A stretch of DNA of 64,000 nt. It comes from Motilibacter deserti (GTDB lineage: Bacteria; Actinomycetota; Actinomycetes; Motilibacterales; Motilibacteraceae). Shown here in pieces: positions 50,603 through 58,975 of the stretch; positions within the stretch are counted from its first letter, which is position 1, and each line of letters begins with the position of its first letter. The notes under the pieces were generated by a model. The model ran no database searches and was not told the DNA's origin. It saw only the letters and a program-made list of their open reading frames with translations. The translations under genes and the position numbers were made by a program. The DNA is taken from NCBI RefSeq assembly GCF_011250635.1, contig NZ_JAANNP010000001.1, positions 395,480 to 459,479 of the forward strand, given 5' to 3'.

Positions 50603-51665
50603 ATCGGTTCACACACCGAGCGGTCACGTCGTGCAAGGCACCCTGCAGCAGCCGATTGCCAGCGGCGGGGAACTGCGCCGATCCGGCCGCTGTCACGGCC
50701 TTCAGTGTCTCGAGATAGGCGGTCTGCGGGTCTTGGATTCTGCCCGCCCGTCTAGCTGCCATCACTAAAGCACAAGCCGCGTACACCTCGTCCGCGATTT
50801 CGTCGAACTCGCGGCGCCGCTCGCCAACAGCATCTCGACGCGCGCTCCTGAAGCTGCGCAACTGTGCTTGTGCTGCTCGAATCTCCGCGTCAGGCAGTTT
50901 GACCGGCCGCAACTTCTCCTCGAGAGTTGGTTGTGGCACCGCGGCGATAGCGCGACCATCACCGCACACGCGATTGGCTACTTTGACGAGCAGAGCGAGG
51001 AAGCTTTCCCGGTTGTGATGCTCCACCTTGCTGGCCCTGGCGCTGCGGGCAACGGCTTCAAGTAGTTGCGCTATGACCTCTTCAACCTCAGCCAGCAAGA
51101 CGCCCGTGCTTGTAACTTGCTCGACTTGAGGCGCAATCCTCTGAGCAGCTTGGCGCTCAAGGTCCTCAATACTGCGGCTTGAGACAATGACTCGAAAGCC
51201 ACGGAGGCAGCCGGCAACGCTGAAGCCATCAGGAAGCCGAAGACCTTGTAGCCGCTCACAGACGTCTTTGATCGCGCGTTGAGGTACAGGCGCTTCGGCG
51301 AGCTTCTCGGGGGAGAAGGCGTACAAGTCTCGCAGCGGAGTCTCGTTCAGTACTAGGTCAAACCTGTCCCCGATAGTGAGACGCTTGCCCGAGAATAAAC
51401 GCCCCAAAATGCTCGTTGCCGGGTTGCCGCCCACTTCTGGACGGCACACGCTCGCAATGCTGTGTCGCGAGCCAGGGCCTTCAAGTGTCTTGACCTGCCT
51501 ATAGATTGAGCCGCGCTCGTCCGAGCAGTGGATGTCCTCGTCAGATTCCCAGCCAACTGAATGATAGGTACCGGCACAGAGCTCCAGACAATCCATGAGC
51601 GTTACCACGTCTTGGTACGCGAACCCGCGCCGACTGCGACGACCTCCCCCGCCCGGTCCGTGCAC
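50589..51665 (-). CDS. Cap4/DUF4297-type dsDNA nuclease effector (LmuA-like)
   Basis: A 358-residue protein. The N-terminus RGFAYQDVVTLMDCLEL (13-29) with VGWESDEDIHCSDERGSIYRQVKT (37-60) is the DUF4297/Cap4 nuclease: acidic Glu40 and Asp42/44 and the QVK motif (57-59) form a PD-(D/E)XK-like active site. The C-terminal 150 residues are helical (LRPVKLPDAEIRAAQAQLRSFRSARRDAVGERR) and probably tether it to the partner proteins. As the toxic effector it would degrade DNA once the ATPase is triggered by phage. GTG start at 51665; it is the first gene of the operon. Confidence 0.82.
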   Translation of the reverse strand: MHGPGGGGRRSRRGFAYQDVVTLMDCLELCAGTYHSVGWESDEDIHCSDERGSIYRQVKTLEGPGSRHSIASVCRPEVGGNPATSILGRLFSGKRLTIGDRFDLVLNETPLRDLYAFSPEKLAEAPVPQRAIKDVCERLQGLRLPDGFSVAGCLRGFRVIVSSRSIEDLERQAAQRIAPQVEQVTSTGVLLAEVEEVIAQLLEAVARSARASKVEHHNRESFLALLVKVANRVCGDGRAIAAVPQPTLEEKLRPVKLPDAEIRAAQAQLRSFRSARRDAVGERRREFDEIADEVYAACALVMAARRAGRIQDPQTAYLETLKAVTAAGSAQFPAAGNRLLQGALHDVTARCVNRYADS

Positions 51666-52133
51666 CCCTATGCCCTCGCTCCCCGTCAGCGAATTGTCCA
51701 GACGCGGGATGCTACTTGCTTAGACGCGTGATCCGCGGCAAGTTGACAGGTTGCGTCACGGGCGCAGCGGTCCACGCGCCCCCCTGACGCGCCGCTACGC
51801 CTACGCCAAGTGGGCGGTCTGCCACCAGAGCGCCAACCAGAGGCGTCGAGTCGACTGGCCGTCTGGTGGGCTTCCCGACGCGAGGGGAGAGCGCCTGGGC
51901 ACCACAGGATGACCAGCAGAAGCCACACAAGGGCGAGCTGACGGTCGCTCGCCCGCTGCTCTGCCTGCGTCGCGGAGGCAGCTGCGGTGGGCGCCGTCAA
52001 CCGGGGCGTGCACCGAGCGGGGCGACGTTTCCGAGCATGTCCCCTTCTCGGCAGGCGACGACAGGGCTAGTCTCCCGGTTCGAAGGCGAACTACGTCTCT
52101 CGCTTCAGCCGACTCACATAACCGGGGGAACCA
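51666..52133. promoter_or_regulatory. Divergent intergenic region of two defence modules
   Basis: 468 bp between the nuclease operon (minus) and the helicase-nuclease gene (plus). It must contain both promoters. No convincing gene or clear promoter consensus can be fixed by eye. A GGGGGAA lies about 9 bases before the helicase GTG start and acts as its ribosome binding site. Confidence 0.5.
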
Positions 52134-54626
52134 GTGGCAGGTCTTGACTTCGGCCGACTAGGCGGGCTTTCCGCCTCCGACACGGAAGTGCACCCCCGGG
52201 AAATCTTCGCTGCGCTGCCGGAGAAGATTTCGAAGTTTGAGTACCTGCGCGACGTGCAGCGTGAAGTCTTCAACGCCTGGTACGAGCGGCGCAAGCAACG
52301 CGACGTCGTAATCAAGATGAACACGGGGAACGGCAAGACAGTGGTGGGGCTGCTGCTACTGAAGAGCGCCCTAAACGAAGGTGCCGGGCCCGCTGCGTAC
52401 TTCACCCCGGACAACTACTTGGCGGATCAGGTCGAACAGACCGCGCGTGAGCTTGGTCTTAGGACCTCGCGCGACCCTAGAGACCCGATGGTAGCCGCCG
52501 GCACCGCGATTCTTGTGACGAATCTGAAGACCTTGTTCAATGGCAGGAGCAAGTTCGGCGTCGCCTCTGAGGGGCGCAAGATCAAGCTCGGTACCGCTTT
52601 GATCGACGATGCGCACGCATGCTTGTCCGTCACCGAAGAACAGTTCCAGTTGCGCATCCCTTCGAACCACGACGCGTACAAGGCACTGCTATCGCTCTTC
52701 GAGGCCCCGCTACAAGACCAGTCCCCGGCCCAGTTCCTTAGTCTGAAGGACGGGGACCGTACGGCTGCGATGCTCGTACCAGCATGGAGTTGGTTCGACG
52801 AGCAGAAGCGCGTGATAGCTACCTTGCATCCTCACCGGCAAGATGCCGAGTTCGAGTGGACGTGGCCCCTGCTGCTCAATGCGCTCCCCTTCTCTCGGTG
52901 CGTATTCACGCCTGAGGCAGTCGAGATCAAGCCCTACTTCCCGCCGGTGCAGGAGGTGCCGAGCTTCGATCAAGCAGCGAGACGCATTTACCTGACCGCG
53001 ACACTGGCCGATGACAGCGTGCTTGTCACCCACTTCGCCGCCTCGGCGACCTCTGTACGTGAGCCAATCACGCCGAGCGCGGCAGACGATATCGGTGACC
53101 GAATGATCATCGTTCCACAGAGCGTTCAGCCGAGCTGGACCGACGACCAGATCAAGGGCTACCTCGCCGAGCTCGCGCAGCGCCGCAACGTCATCGTCAT
53201 CGTCCCTTCTAATTCGCGAGCCAAGTACTGGGGTGACGTGGCGGCTGCGACACTCACCGCCAGCAATCTGCAGGCTGGGGTGACACGACTGAAGGCTGGG
53301 CACGTTGGACTCGTCGTGCTCGTCGGCAAGTACGACGGCGTGGACCTGCCGGACGACGCCTGTCGAGTCCTGGTGATCGATGGGCTGCCGGAGTACTACA
53401 GCGGGGTGGAGCGCGTCGAGGCATCCGCGTTGAGCGACACTATGGCGATGACTGGGAGGCACCTCCAGCGGATTGAACAGGGCATGGGCCGAGGTGTCCG
53501 CTCACGAGACGACTACTGCGTAGTTCTGCTACTAGGGGCCAAACTGGTGTGGCGTCTACACGACGCCCCTGCGGCAGAGTTATTTGGACCCGCTACGAGG
53601 GCGCAGATGGCGCTGTCAAAGGAGGTTGCAAGTCAGCTCTCCTCGGGAGACTTGGACGACCTCAAGGCTGCGGTCGAGCAGTGCCTCCAGAGGGTTCGAG
53701 GCTGGACCACTGCTAGCCGCAACGCCTTGGTGGGCGTCAAGTATGGACCCGGAGCGGTACAGCCGGCCGCTGAACATTCCCGTCGAGCCTTCGAGCTTGC
53801 TCTGCAGTCACGGTACGGCGAGGCGCAGGGGGCTCAGCAGATGGCCGTGAACGCCCTCGCTGAACCGAGAGAACGCGGATGGCTTAAGCAGATGCTCTCC
53901 GCCTATCTACATCCGGAAGATGCTGTGCGCGCCCAAAAGAACCAGATGAGTGCACTGGACGACAACAGGGCGCTGCTTAAGCCTGAGCAAGGTATTGCCT
54001 ACGTTAAGCTGAAGGGAGCCGCGGGACAGCAGGCTGTGGCTGCGAGTGAATTCCTGTCCGCCACCTACGAAAGCGGCCAGGAGTTGCTGATCGGCGTCAA
54101 CGCGATGTTGGCCGATCTCGACTTCGATGACGACCCGCTACGAGTAGACAGCTTCGAAGAGGCCGTCGCGAATCTGGGTCGGCACCTCGGCTTCGTGACC
54201 CAACGGCCCGAGAAAGACTTCAAGCGCGGACCGGACGGACTGTGGGCACTCGGTGGCCTCAACTATCTCGTCATTGAGTGCAAGAGCGGTGCGGTCACAG
54301 ACTTCATCCGGAAGAAGGACCTTGACCAACTCTCCGGCGCGGTGAGTTGGTTCCATACCGAGTACGAGGACCCCGCGGCCTGCACACCTGTGATGTTTCA
54401 CCGGGTGAGCAAGCTTCACCAAGAAGCTTCAGCTGCACCCGGCACCCGCGTGGTCACCGAGGCGCAGCTGACGAAGTTGCGAACCGCGGTGCTCCAGGTG
54501 GCCACCGCCCTTGCGGTCGACGACGCTTTCCGGAACCCTGACTTGGTCGGTGAACAACTCCGCTTGCGAAAGCTGCAGGGTCGAGGAGTTGTCGAGGCGT
54601 ACGCGTCGAGCACACTCATGCCCTAG
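52134..54626 (+). CDS. SF2 (DinG/XPD-like) helicase with C-terminal PD-(D/E)XK nuclease motif
   Basis: An 830-residue protein. Helicase motifs: I MNTGNGKTVVG (62-72), II LIDDAHACLS (156-165, DDAH box), III LTATL (287-291), and VI EQGMGRGVRSRDD (448-460), giving a DinG/XPD-like order but without the Fe-S cysteine cluster. Residues about 670-740 (SFEEAVANLGRHLGFVTQ, GPDGLW, YLVIECKSGA) fit a restriction-type nuclease core: Asp701 and Glu715-x-Lys717. A linker of some 200 helical residues joins the two. Motor plus nuclease in one chain on a mobile element suggests a stand-alone anti-phage or restriction-like protein. GTG start. Confidence 0.82.
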   Translation: MAGLDFGRLGGLSASDTEVHPREIFAALPEKISKFEYLRDVQREVFNAWYERRKQRDVVIKMNTGNGKTVVGLLLLKSALNEGAGPAAYFTPDNYLADQVEQTARELGLRTSRDPRDPMVAAGTAILVTNLKTLFNGRSKFGVASEGRKIKLGTALIDDAHACLSVTEEQFQLRIPSNHDAYKALLSLFEAPLQDQSPAQFLSLKDGDRTAAMLVPAWSWFDEQKRVIATLHPHRQDAEFEWTWPLLLNALPFSRCVFTPEAVEIKPYFPPVQEVPSFDQAARRIYLTATLADDSVLVTHFAASATSVREPITPSAADDIGDRMIIVPQSVQPSWTDDQIKGYLAELAQRRNVIVIVPSNSRAKYWGDVAAATLTASNLQAGVTRLKAGHVGLVVLVGKYDGVDLPDDACRVLVIDGLPEYYSGVERVEASALSDTMAMTGRHLQRIEQGMGRGVRSRDDYCVVLLLGAKLVWRLHDAPAAELFGPATRAQMALSKEVASQLSSGDLDDLKAAVEQCLQRVRGWTTASRNALVGVKYGPGAVQPAAEHSRRAFELALQSRYGEAQGAQQMAVNALAEPRERGWLKQMLSAYLHPEDAVRAQKNQMSALDDNRALLKPEQGIAYVKLKGAAGQQAVAASEFLSATYESGQELLIGVNAMLADLDFDDDPLRVDSFEEAVANLGRHLGFVTQRPEKDFKRGPDGLWALGGLNYLVIECKSGAVTDFIRKKDLDQLSGAVSWFHTEYEDPAACTPVMFHRVSKLHQEASAAPGTRVVTEAQLTKLRTAVLQVATALAVDDAFRNPDLVGEQLRLRKLQGRGVVEAYASSTLMP

Positions 54627-54779
54627 TGCAGTGTCGGAGCGGCCACCGAGCGCTGCCGGTGGCCCTCCGGCCTGCCTTCCCTGCCACAACAACAGAAATC
54701 CGTAATGAGTCGCTTATGCTGTCGCGGCTCGGCTAAGGCATGTCTCTGATGTTGAGCGCGTTCGGCTTGATGATCCTGG

Positions 54780-55196
54780 GATGAAGCGCGGATCGCTGCT
54801 GATGACATTCGGGCTCGGGGCGAGCCGGTGCTCCCGCAGGTCGAAGGGAGGATGGGTCCGGCGACACCTTGGCCCTGCCCGAGCTGCTGACCGAGCAGCG
54901 GGTCCCGCGGAGGGGGCGGGGCGGTCCCCGCACCACGCCGCAAGCGCGGCGCAGGGACAAGGCGTACTCCTCGCGCAGGACCCGCGCGCCTGCGCTCGCA
55001 AAGCCAGGGCGTGACGCCCGAGCCCGCCGACCAGAAGCAGCACCGCAAAAACCGCATCTCGGCCGGCGGGCGGCCATTGAGGCTTCGACGCCGTGAATCA
55101 CAAACGCCGTAACGTCTTAGGGCGCTCGCTCAACACCGAACAGTGGCGAGGCCTCACCAGCCGCCACGACAAGCTCGCCCTCGTTCAGCTTGGCGG
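54780..55196 (+). pseudogene. IS5-family transposase remnant, frameshifted
   Basis: Translated pieces match the C-terminal half of IS5-type DDE transposases. In one frame (about 54866-55096): TLALPELLTEQRVPRRGRGG, then PRTTPQARRRDKAYSSRRTR, the 'RPRTRPDRVRADKAYSSR' region of these enzymes. After a stop, the next frame (from 55093) continues NHKRRNVLGRSLNTEQWRGLTSRHDK, the 'YKRRNVVERCFNRLKQWRGLATRYDK' region with its Glu lost. A preceding piece (about 54830-54865) corresponds to the 'LLTPGQ' stretch. Frameshifts, stops and loss of both ends show it is dead; no terminal inverted repeats found. Confidence 0.75.
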
Positions 55197-55249
55197 AATG
55201 TCCTCCGCGCGACCACCCCTTCTGGGGGTCATGACCTTCCAGACACGCC

Positions 55250-55450
55250 CTAGTCCCGTCGCCGTGTCTTCACCCTGTACTCGCTTGGTGCTTGACTACG
55301 GAAAGTTTCTCCTGCCTCGATCCTTCGCTTGTTGCGCCAGGCGGCTGCGCAGTGACTACACGCCCACCCGGCCTGCAACATCGTGATCTCGTCGCCCGCT
55401 CCGAAGGTCTCTCCCCCCAGGGCGCAGGTGCCACTGTATCTCGCTTGCAT
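55250..55450 (-). CDS. Small putative zinc-binding protein
   Basis: A 66-residue reading frame, MQARYSGTCALGGETFGAGD, then EITMLQAGWACSHCAAAWRN. It resembles short actinobacterial proteins that start xARYxGTCxxCG and carry a second Cys pair (CSHC here); the first knuckle has only one Cys (TCALGG). GAAGGG lies 7 bases before the ATG. It may be real but decayed; it lies between the dead transposase and a gene-free region. Confidence 0.4.
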   Translation of the reverse strand: MQARYSGTCALGGETFGAGDEITMLQAGWACSHCAAAWRNKRRIEAGETFRSQAPSEYRVKTRRRD

Positions 55451-55967
55451 GTGTATTGCCCTTCTGTTGGTGCCAACATCGACAGGTGATGCTGAGTGCA
55501 GTGCTCGAGGCCCTTGGCGCCTCGACCCCTTACATTTCGCCTTACATGCCCCCCCACATGAGTGGCACTACTCGTTCGTAAGGCAGGTGGCTGGCGCACG
55601 CATATGCGCAGGTCAGCGGTGGGAAGGACTCGGTAGCCGCTCGCGGCCATGTACCACAGCTTCGTTCTTTGAGCCGATGCGGAGAACTTCTGCAAGAAGC
55701 ACGAGTTACACCGGATGCGGCGCAACTCCCAGCAGGACCACGACACTGGCAGGCGCACCCTGTCGTCCTACTGCCGACCGGGCGCACCCTCGCGGCCTGG
55801 TGGCTCCACCAAACGTGTACCGCACAGACGGCTTGACGTTAAGCAGCAGGGCGCTCACGCCTTAGAGGAGAATCACTCAGCCCCACGCTTGTTCTCTCTC
55901 TATAGAGCTGTCCGGCGTCACCGCAGGTCAGGGCCGCTGTCCGGGGACCAGGACTACCGCTTGAGCG
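55451..55967. other. Gene-free stretch within the element
   Basis: 517 bp with only short, unconvincing reading frames on both strands and many in-frame stops. Likely degraded DNA beside the IS remnant. Nothing else recognised. Confidence 0.45.
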
Positions 55968-56477
55968 TCACGCTCGGAATCCGCGCTTCCTGGCCTTGAG
56001 CCCTTCGGCGAGCTGTAGAGGATCGATCCAGCCGCCGCTCAAGCCGCCAGTCCAGGAGAGTTGGTGACCGTGGGTCGAGCACGGTGCCGGTCGGTACTTC
56101 ACGTCCGCATCCCAAACCTCCATGGGCAGGACAACGCAGCGATCCGTCGATGCCGGTGAGATCAAGCCCTGTTCCATCAGCCGCCTCAGTGTGTTCCTTA
56201 CATGGCGGTCGCCGTACGGCCGGACCTCTCCGGTGTTCTTCTGCAGATGCAGAAGGTCTGCTTGCAACTGTCCCTCCTCAAAACGAGCGTGTCCCCCTGG
56301 ACCTGCGATCGCCGTCGCCAACAGGAAGAGCCTGAGGTCAAGGCTCAGTTCCGTACCCTGCCGTGCGATGCGCCCGCACGCGGGACCGTGCAACTTGCCC
56401 CAAAGGAGGGTCCATCCTCCAGGGAAACGGGGGCGGGCAGCAGGAGCGTTCGGCACGTTAGCTCGTGGAGTGTTCAC
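55968..56477 (-). CDS. Element-type helix-turn-helix protein (replication/regulation-like)
   Basis: A 169-residue basic protein. GTG start at 56477 overlaps the excisionase stop (GTGA). Conserved-looking parts are GGWTLLWGKLHGPACGRI (about 16-33), LFLLATAIAGPGGHARFEEGQLQADLLHL and VRNTLRRLMEQGLISPAST, which reads as a winged-helix DNA-binding unit. The C-terminal HGHQLSW follows a Cys/His pair. Similar proteins occur beside integrase/excisionase genes in actinobacterial integrative elements, with assumed roles in control or replication; none is established. Confidence 0.6.
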   Translation of the reverse strand: MNTPRANVPNAPAARPRFPGGWTLLWGKLHGPACGRIARQGTELSLDLRLFLLATAIAGPGGHARFEEGQLQADLLHLQKNTGEVRPYGDRHVRNTLRRLMEQGLISPASTDRCVVLPMEVWDADVKYRPAPCSTHGHQLSWTGGLSGGWIDPLQLAEGLKARKRGFRA

Positions 56478-56641
56478 GTCGTGGCCTGCCGGTTCAGCCA
56501 CTCTTCCACATCCTGATGCCGAAACCGAAGCTGCTTGCCGAGACGCAGTGCGGGCAAGTCGCCCACATTGTTGTAGACCCAAGACTTGGGCTTGGCGATG
56601 TAGCTCGCCAAGTCCTCCACGGTGAGCAATCGTTCGCTCAT
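56474..56641 (-). CDS. Excisionase-like MerR/AlpA-type helix-turn-helix protein
   Basis: A 55-residue DNA-binding protein: LLTVEDLASYIAKPKSWVYNNV, then PALRLGKQLRFRHQDVEEWLNRQ, the standard AlpA/excisionase winged helix ending in DVxxWL. It probably directs excision by the integrase encoded 0.8 kb away. ATG start at 56641 has GAAAGG 9 bases upstream. About 180 bases separate it from the divergent gene at 56823; that gap is A/T-richer and should hold both promoters. Confidence 0.85.
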   Translation of the reverse strand: MSERLLTVEDLASYIAKPKSWVYNNVGDLPALRLGKQLRFRHQDVEEWLNRQATT

Positions 56642-56822
56642 TGTTAGACCTTTCGTGACGGTGACAGGACTCGCGTTGCGATCCGAGAGCTTCATCGGCC
56701 CCAGGTTCAGACACCTGTGGCGCCAACCTGGGGATGATTCGCTGCTAGACTAAGAGCCCCTAGGTTCCACCGAGCTACCCTTGAACCTGGGTAGGAGAAG
56801 CACGAGTGCGAGGTAGGCGGGG

Positions 56823-57461
56823 TTGGAAGAGCGAGTGATCTTGTCTCGTGCCGATGTCAAGCGCGGGCTCTATGAGCACGTCGTTGCAGTCGGAGGGTGG
56901 TGTGTGGTGATCACTCTCGGCATGCAGGCGTCTCGTCTCGTAGTCGCCGAGTTGCGCGTAATCCCGTGGTTGGAGGGCCTGCCGGAGGACACGGAGCCGG
57001 CTTGGCCAGGGACCGCTGACGCCGTCGAGCAACACGTGCCCGAAGGAGGCCTCACGACCTCCGCGCTCGGCGCGCTTCACCTGGGTCGCCTCGTCGAGCA
57101 GGCGAGAAGGGAGGCGCGCGTCGCGATCCCTGTCTTGGAAGCCGAAGGCGAACAAGCGGCAGGCATATGGGCAGGCAAGCTCCGTGAGGAGCGGCGCGCG
57201 GTCGGACGGCGTGGCTACGACGACGGGTACTACGCGGAGGTCGCACGCGACTTCGCTCGCGAGCGTCTCCGAGGCGGTCGGGGACCGATCAAGCGCCTGG
57301 CGGCTCAGTGGTTCGTCTCCGAGGAGACAGCACGCAACCGCGTCCAAGAAGCGCGACGGCGTGGCCTTCTGACTTCCGCACGCCCGGGACGAACCGAGGG
57401 CGAGCTGACCGACCGAGCACAAGAGCTGCTGATTCAGCGAGAGGAGCAACACGGTGGCTAG
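56823..57461 (+). CDS. Element-borne protein with C-terminal DNA-binding-like region
   Basis: A 212-residue protein. The start is uncertain: TTG 56823 or GTG 56835. Residues about 95-140 are charged and helical, and the C-terminus GPIKRLAAQWFVSEETARNRVQEARRRGLLT is a helix-turn-helix that resembles repressor/WhiA-like recognition helices. Proteins of this arrangement lie directly upstream of, and overlap, integrase genes in actinobacterial elements. Its stop overlaps the integrase start by 8 bases. It may be a regulator of integration; function not known. Confidence 0.6.
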   Translation: MEERVILSRADVKRGLYEHVVAVGGWCVVITLGMQASRLVVAELRVIPWLEGLPEDTEPAWPGTADAVEQHVPEGGLTTSALGALHLGRLVEQARREARVAIPVLEAEGEQAAGIWAGKLREERRAVGRRGYDDGYYAEVARDFARERLRGGRGPIKRLAAQWFVSEETARNRVQEARRRGLLTSARPGRTEGELTDRAQELLIQREEQHGG

Positions 57462-58632
57462 CGCGACAAAGCGCGGACAGGGCAGATGGCTCGGGCGGTA
57501 CCGCGGCCCGGATGGCAGAGAACGCACGAAGACGTTCGCTACGAAGCGCGACGCTGAGCGATGGGCGCAGGAGCAGGAGCGGAAGGTCCGGACGATGGAC
57601 TGGACCGATCCGGTGCTCGCGAAGACGACGATCGCAGAGTGGGCCGATCACTGGGTCACGACGCTGCACGTCGCGCCAAGCACGCTGGACTCCTACCGCT
57701 CGATTCTTAGGGGGTTGGTGATTCCCCGGTGGGGAGCCCTACGGCTGGATCAGGTGACGTTCACGGCGGTGCAGTCATGGGTGGCGGGCATGACCGGTGC
57801 GAAGGGGCAGCTCCTCAGCGCCTCACGCCGACGACATGCGGCGCACCTTCTGACCGCGATGCTGGACGCTGCGGTCGCTGACGGGCGTCTTCCGAAGAAC
57901 CCGGCACGCCCTCAGGGAGGCGCCGGGAGGAAGGGCATGCTGCCCAAGCTGCCTGCAACGGGCGGGCATCGCTACCTGCGGCACGAGGAGCTGCAGAAGC
58001 TCGCGGCTCACGCGGCGTCGTACGAGACGCTGGTCCTCGTTCTCGGCTACTGCGGGGTGCGCTGGGGAGAAGCTGCCGCACTCAGGGTCCGGTCCGTTGA
58101 CCTGCTGCGCGGGCGGCTTCTGGTCACGGAGTCTGTGTCGGAGGTGGAGGGCGGGCTCTCCTACGGGCCGACGAAGACGCACCAGGCCCGAACCGTCCCG
58201 GTGCCCTCGTTCCTGCGCAAGCAGCTCGACGCCCTGATGGAGGGCAAGTCGCCGGACGACCTCCTGTTCACGTCGCCTGAGGGCGCGTCGCTGCGCAACG
58301 GCAACTTCCGCAAGCGTGTGTTCCTCCCCGCGATTAAGGCTTCAGGCCTGCCCGCTCTCCGTATCCACGACCTGCGGCACACCGCCGCGTCGCTTGCGGT
58401 CGCCTCCGGGGCGAACGTCAAGGCCGTGCAGAAGATGCTGGGGCACGCCAGCGCCACGATGACGCTGGACACGTACGCGGACCTGTTTGATGACGAGCTG
58501 GACGCCATCGCCGAGCGGATGGACGAACGCGCTGCGCAGGCGCGTGCGGACTCCCTGCGGACTGCGGACGGCTCAACCTTGGTTTCGCTGCCCGCGTCAG
58601 AGGTGCAGCAGGTCGCTGACTTGCGCAGATGA
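57454..58632 (+). CDS. int: Site-specific tyrosine recombinase (integrase)
   Basis: A 392-residue phage-type integrase. N-terminal arm-binding domain (about 1-50, GRWLGRYRGPDGRERTKTF), SAM-like core-binding domain (about 60-150), catalytic domain with Arg203 (CGVRWGEA), Lys241 (TKTHQAR), His305 and Arg308 (HDLRHTAAS), His331 (LGHAS) and nucleophile Tyr341 (TLDTYADL). All catalytic residues are present, so it should be active. It ends 2 bases before attR in the tRNA gene. GTG start at 57454. Confidence 0.96.
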   Translation: MASATKRGQGRWLGRYRGPDGRERTKTFATKRDAERWAQEQERKVRTMDWTDPVLAKTTIAEWADHWVTTLHVAPSTLDSYRSILRGLVIPRWGALRLDQVTFTAVQSWVAGMTGAKGQLLSASRRRHAAHLLTAMLDAAVADGRLPKNPARPQGGAGRKGMLPKLPATGGHRYLRHEELQKLAAHAASYETLVLVLGYCGVRWGEAAALRVRSVDLLRGRLLVTESVSEVEGGLSYGPTKTHQARTVPVPSFLRKQLDALMEGKSPDDLLFTSPEGASLRNGNFRKRVFLPAIKASGLPALRIHDLRHTAASLAVASGANVKAVQKMLGHASATMTLDTYADLFDDELDAIAERMDERAAQARADSLRTADGSTLVSLPASEVQQVADLRR

Positions 58633-58634
58633 TC

Positions 58635-58680
58635 GGTGGGGCGGGTGGGGCTCGAACCCACGACCCAGGGATTATGAGTC
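58635..58680. repeat. attR: right 46-bp repeat within the tRNA-Met gene
   Basis: Identical to 45047-45092. It covers the 3' half of the intact tRNA gene from the anticodon stem to 2 bases past the discriminator, so integration leaves the tRNA whole. Confidence 0.95.
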
Positions 58681-58710
58681 CCCTGCTCTGACCGGCTGAG
58701 CTACCGCCCC
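58637..58710 (-). tRNA. tRNA-Met (anticodon CAT)
   Basis: Minus-strand cloverleaf with acceptor GGGGCGG / CCGCCCC, D-arm GCTC...GAGC, anticodon stem GGGGA/TCCCT around loop CTCATAA (anticodon CAT), and T-arm GTGGG-TTCGAGC-CCCAC; discriminator A. Elongator Met is most likely; Ile with a lysidine-modified CAU is the alternative. It is the integration site of the adjacent element. Confidence 0.88.
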
Positions 58711-58756
58711 CGACGGCCGAGGCCGCAGCCCGACTCTGCCATCCCGGCCCGGCCCG

Positions 58757-58828
58757 GCGCAGCCCGACCCGCCCAGCACGGCACAGCCCGACCCGCCCAG
58801 CACGGCGCAGCCCGACCCGCCCAGCACG
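58757..58828. repeat. 24-bp tandem repeat, three copies
   Basis: Three consecutive 24-base units with core CAGCCCGACCCGCCCAGCAC (58757-58780, 58781-58804, 58805-58828); the middle unit differs by one base (GCAC for GCGC). Next to the tRNA-Met 5' end, in a gene-free stretch that runs to 59303. Confidence 0.9.
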
Positions 58829-58975
58829 GAGTCAGCCAGCGTGCGTGGCTGCTGTCACGGCCACGACTGCGGGCTGACTCCGCTCAGGCCCTCGACCGGC
58901 ACCCAACGCCCCGCCACAGTGATCGTTTGGCGCCCATGGCTGCTGGGACAGCCGATCCGGCCGAACGTCTCCGCC

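Larger units (their letters stand above)
45047..58680. mobile_element. Integrative element in a tRNA-Met gene, about 13.6 kb
   Basis: The element is bounded by a perfect 46-bp direct repeat (45047-45092 and 58635-58680) corresponding to the 3' end of the tRNA-Met gene. The integrase gene ends 2 bases before the right repeat, and an excisionase-like gene and an element-type DNA-processing gene lie close by. Cargo genes are visibly lower in G+C and use codons such as CTA, GTA and AGA that are rare in the flanks. No structural phage genes, relaxase or conjugation genes are seen, so it looks like a defence-carrying, possibly satellite-like integrative element that depends on others for transfer. 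Confidence 0.92.

Noticed and set aside
51686-52147. Small genes between the nuclease and the helicase
   Set aside because: Frames of 70-104 codons overlap each other on both strands, have no good starts and would leave no room for the divergent promoters.
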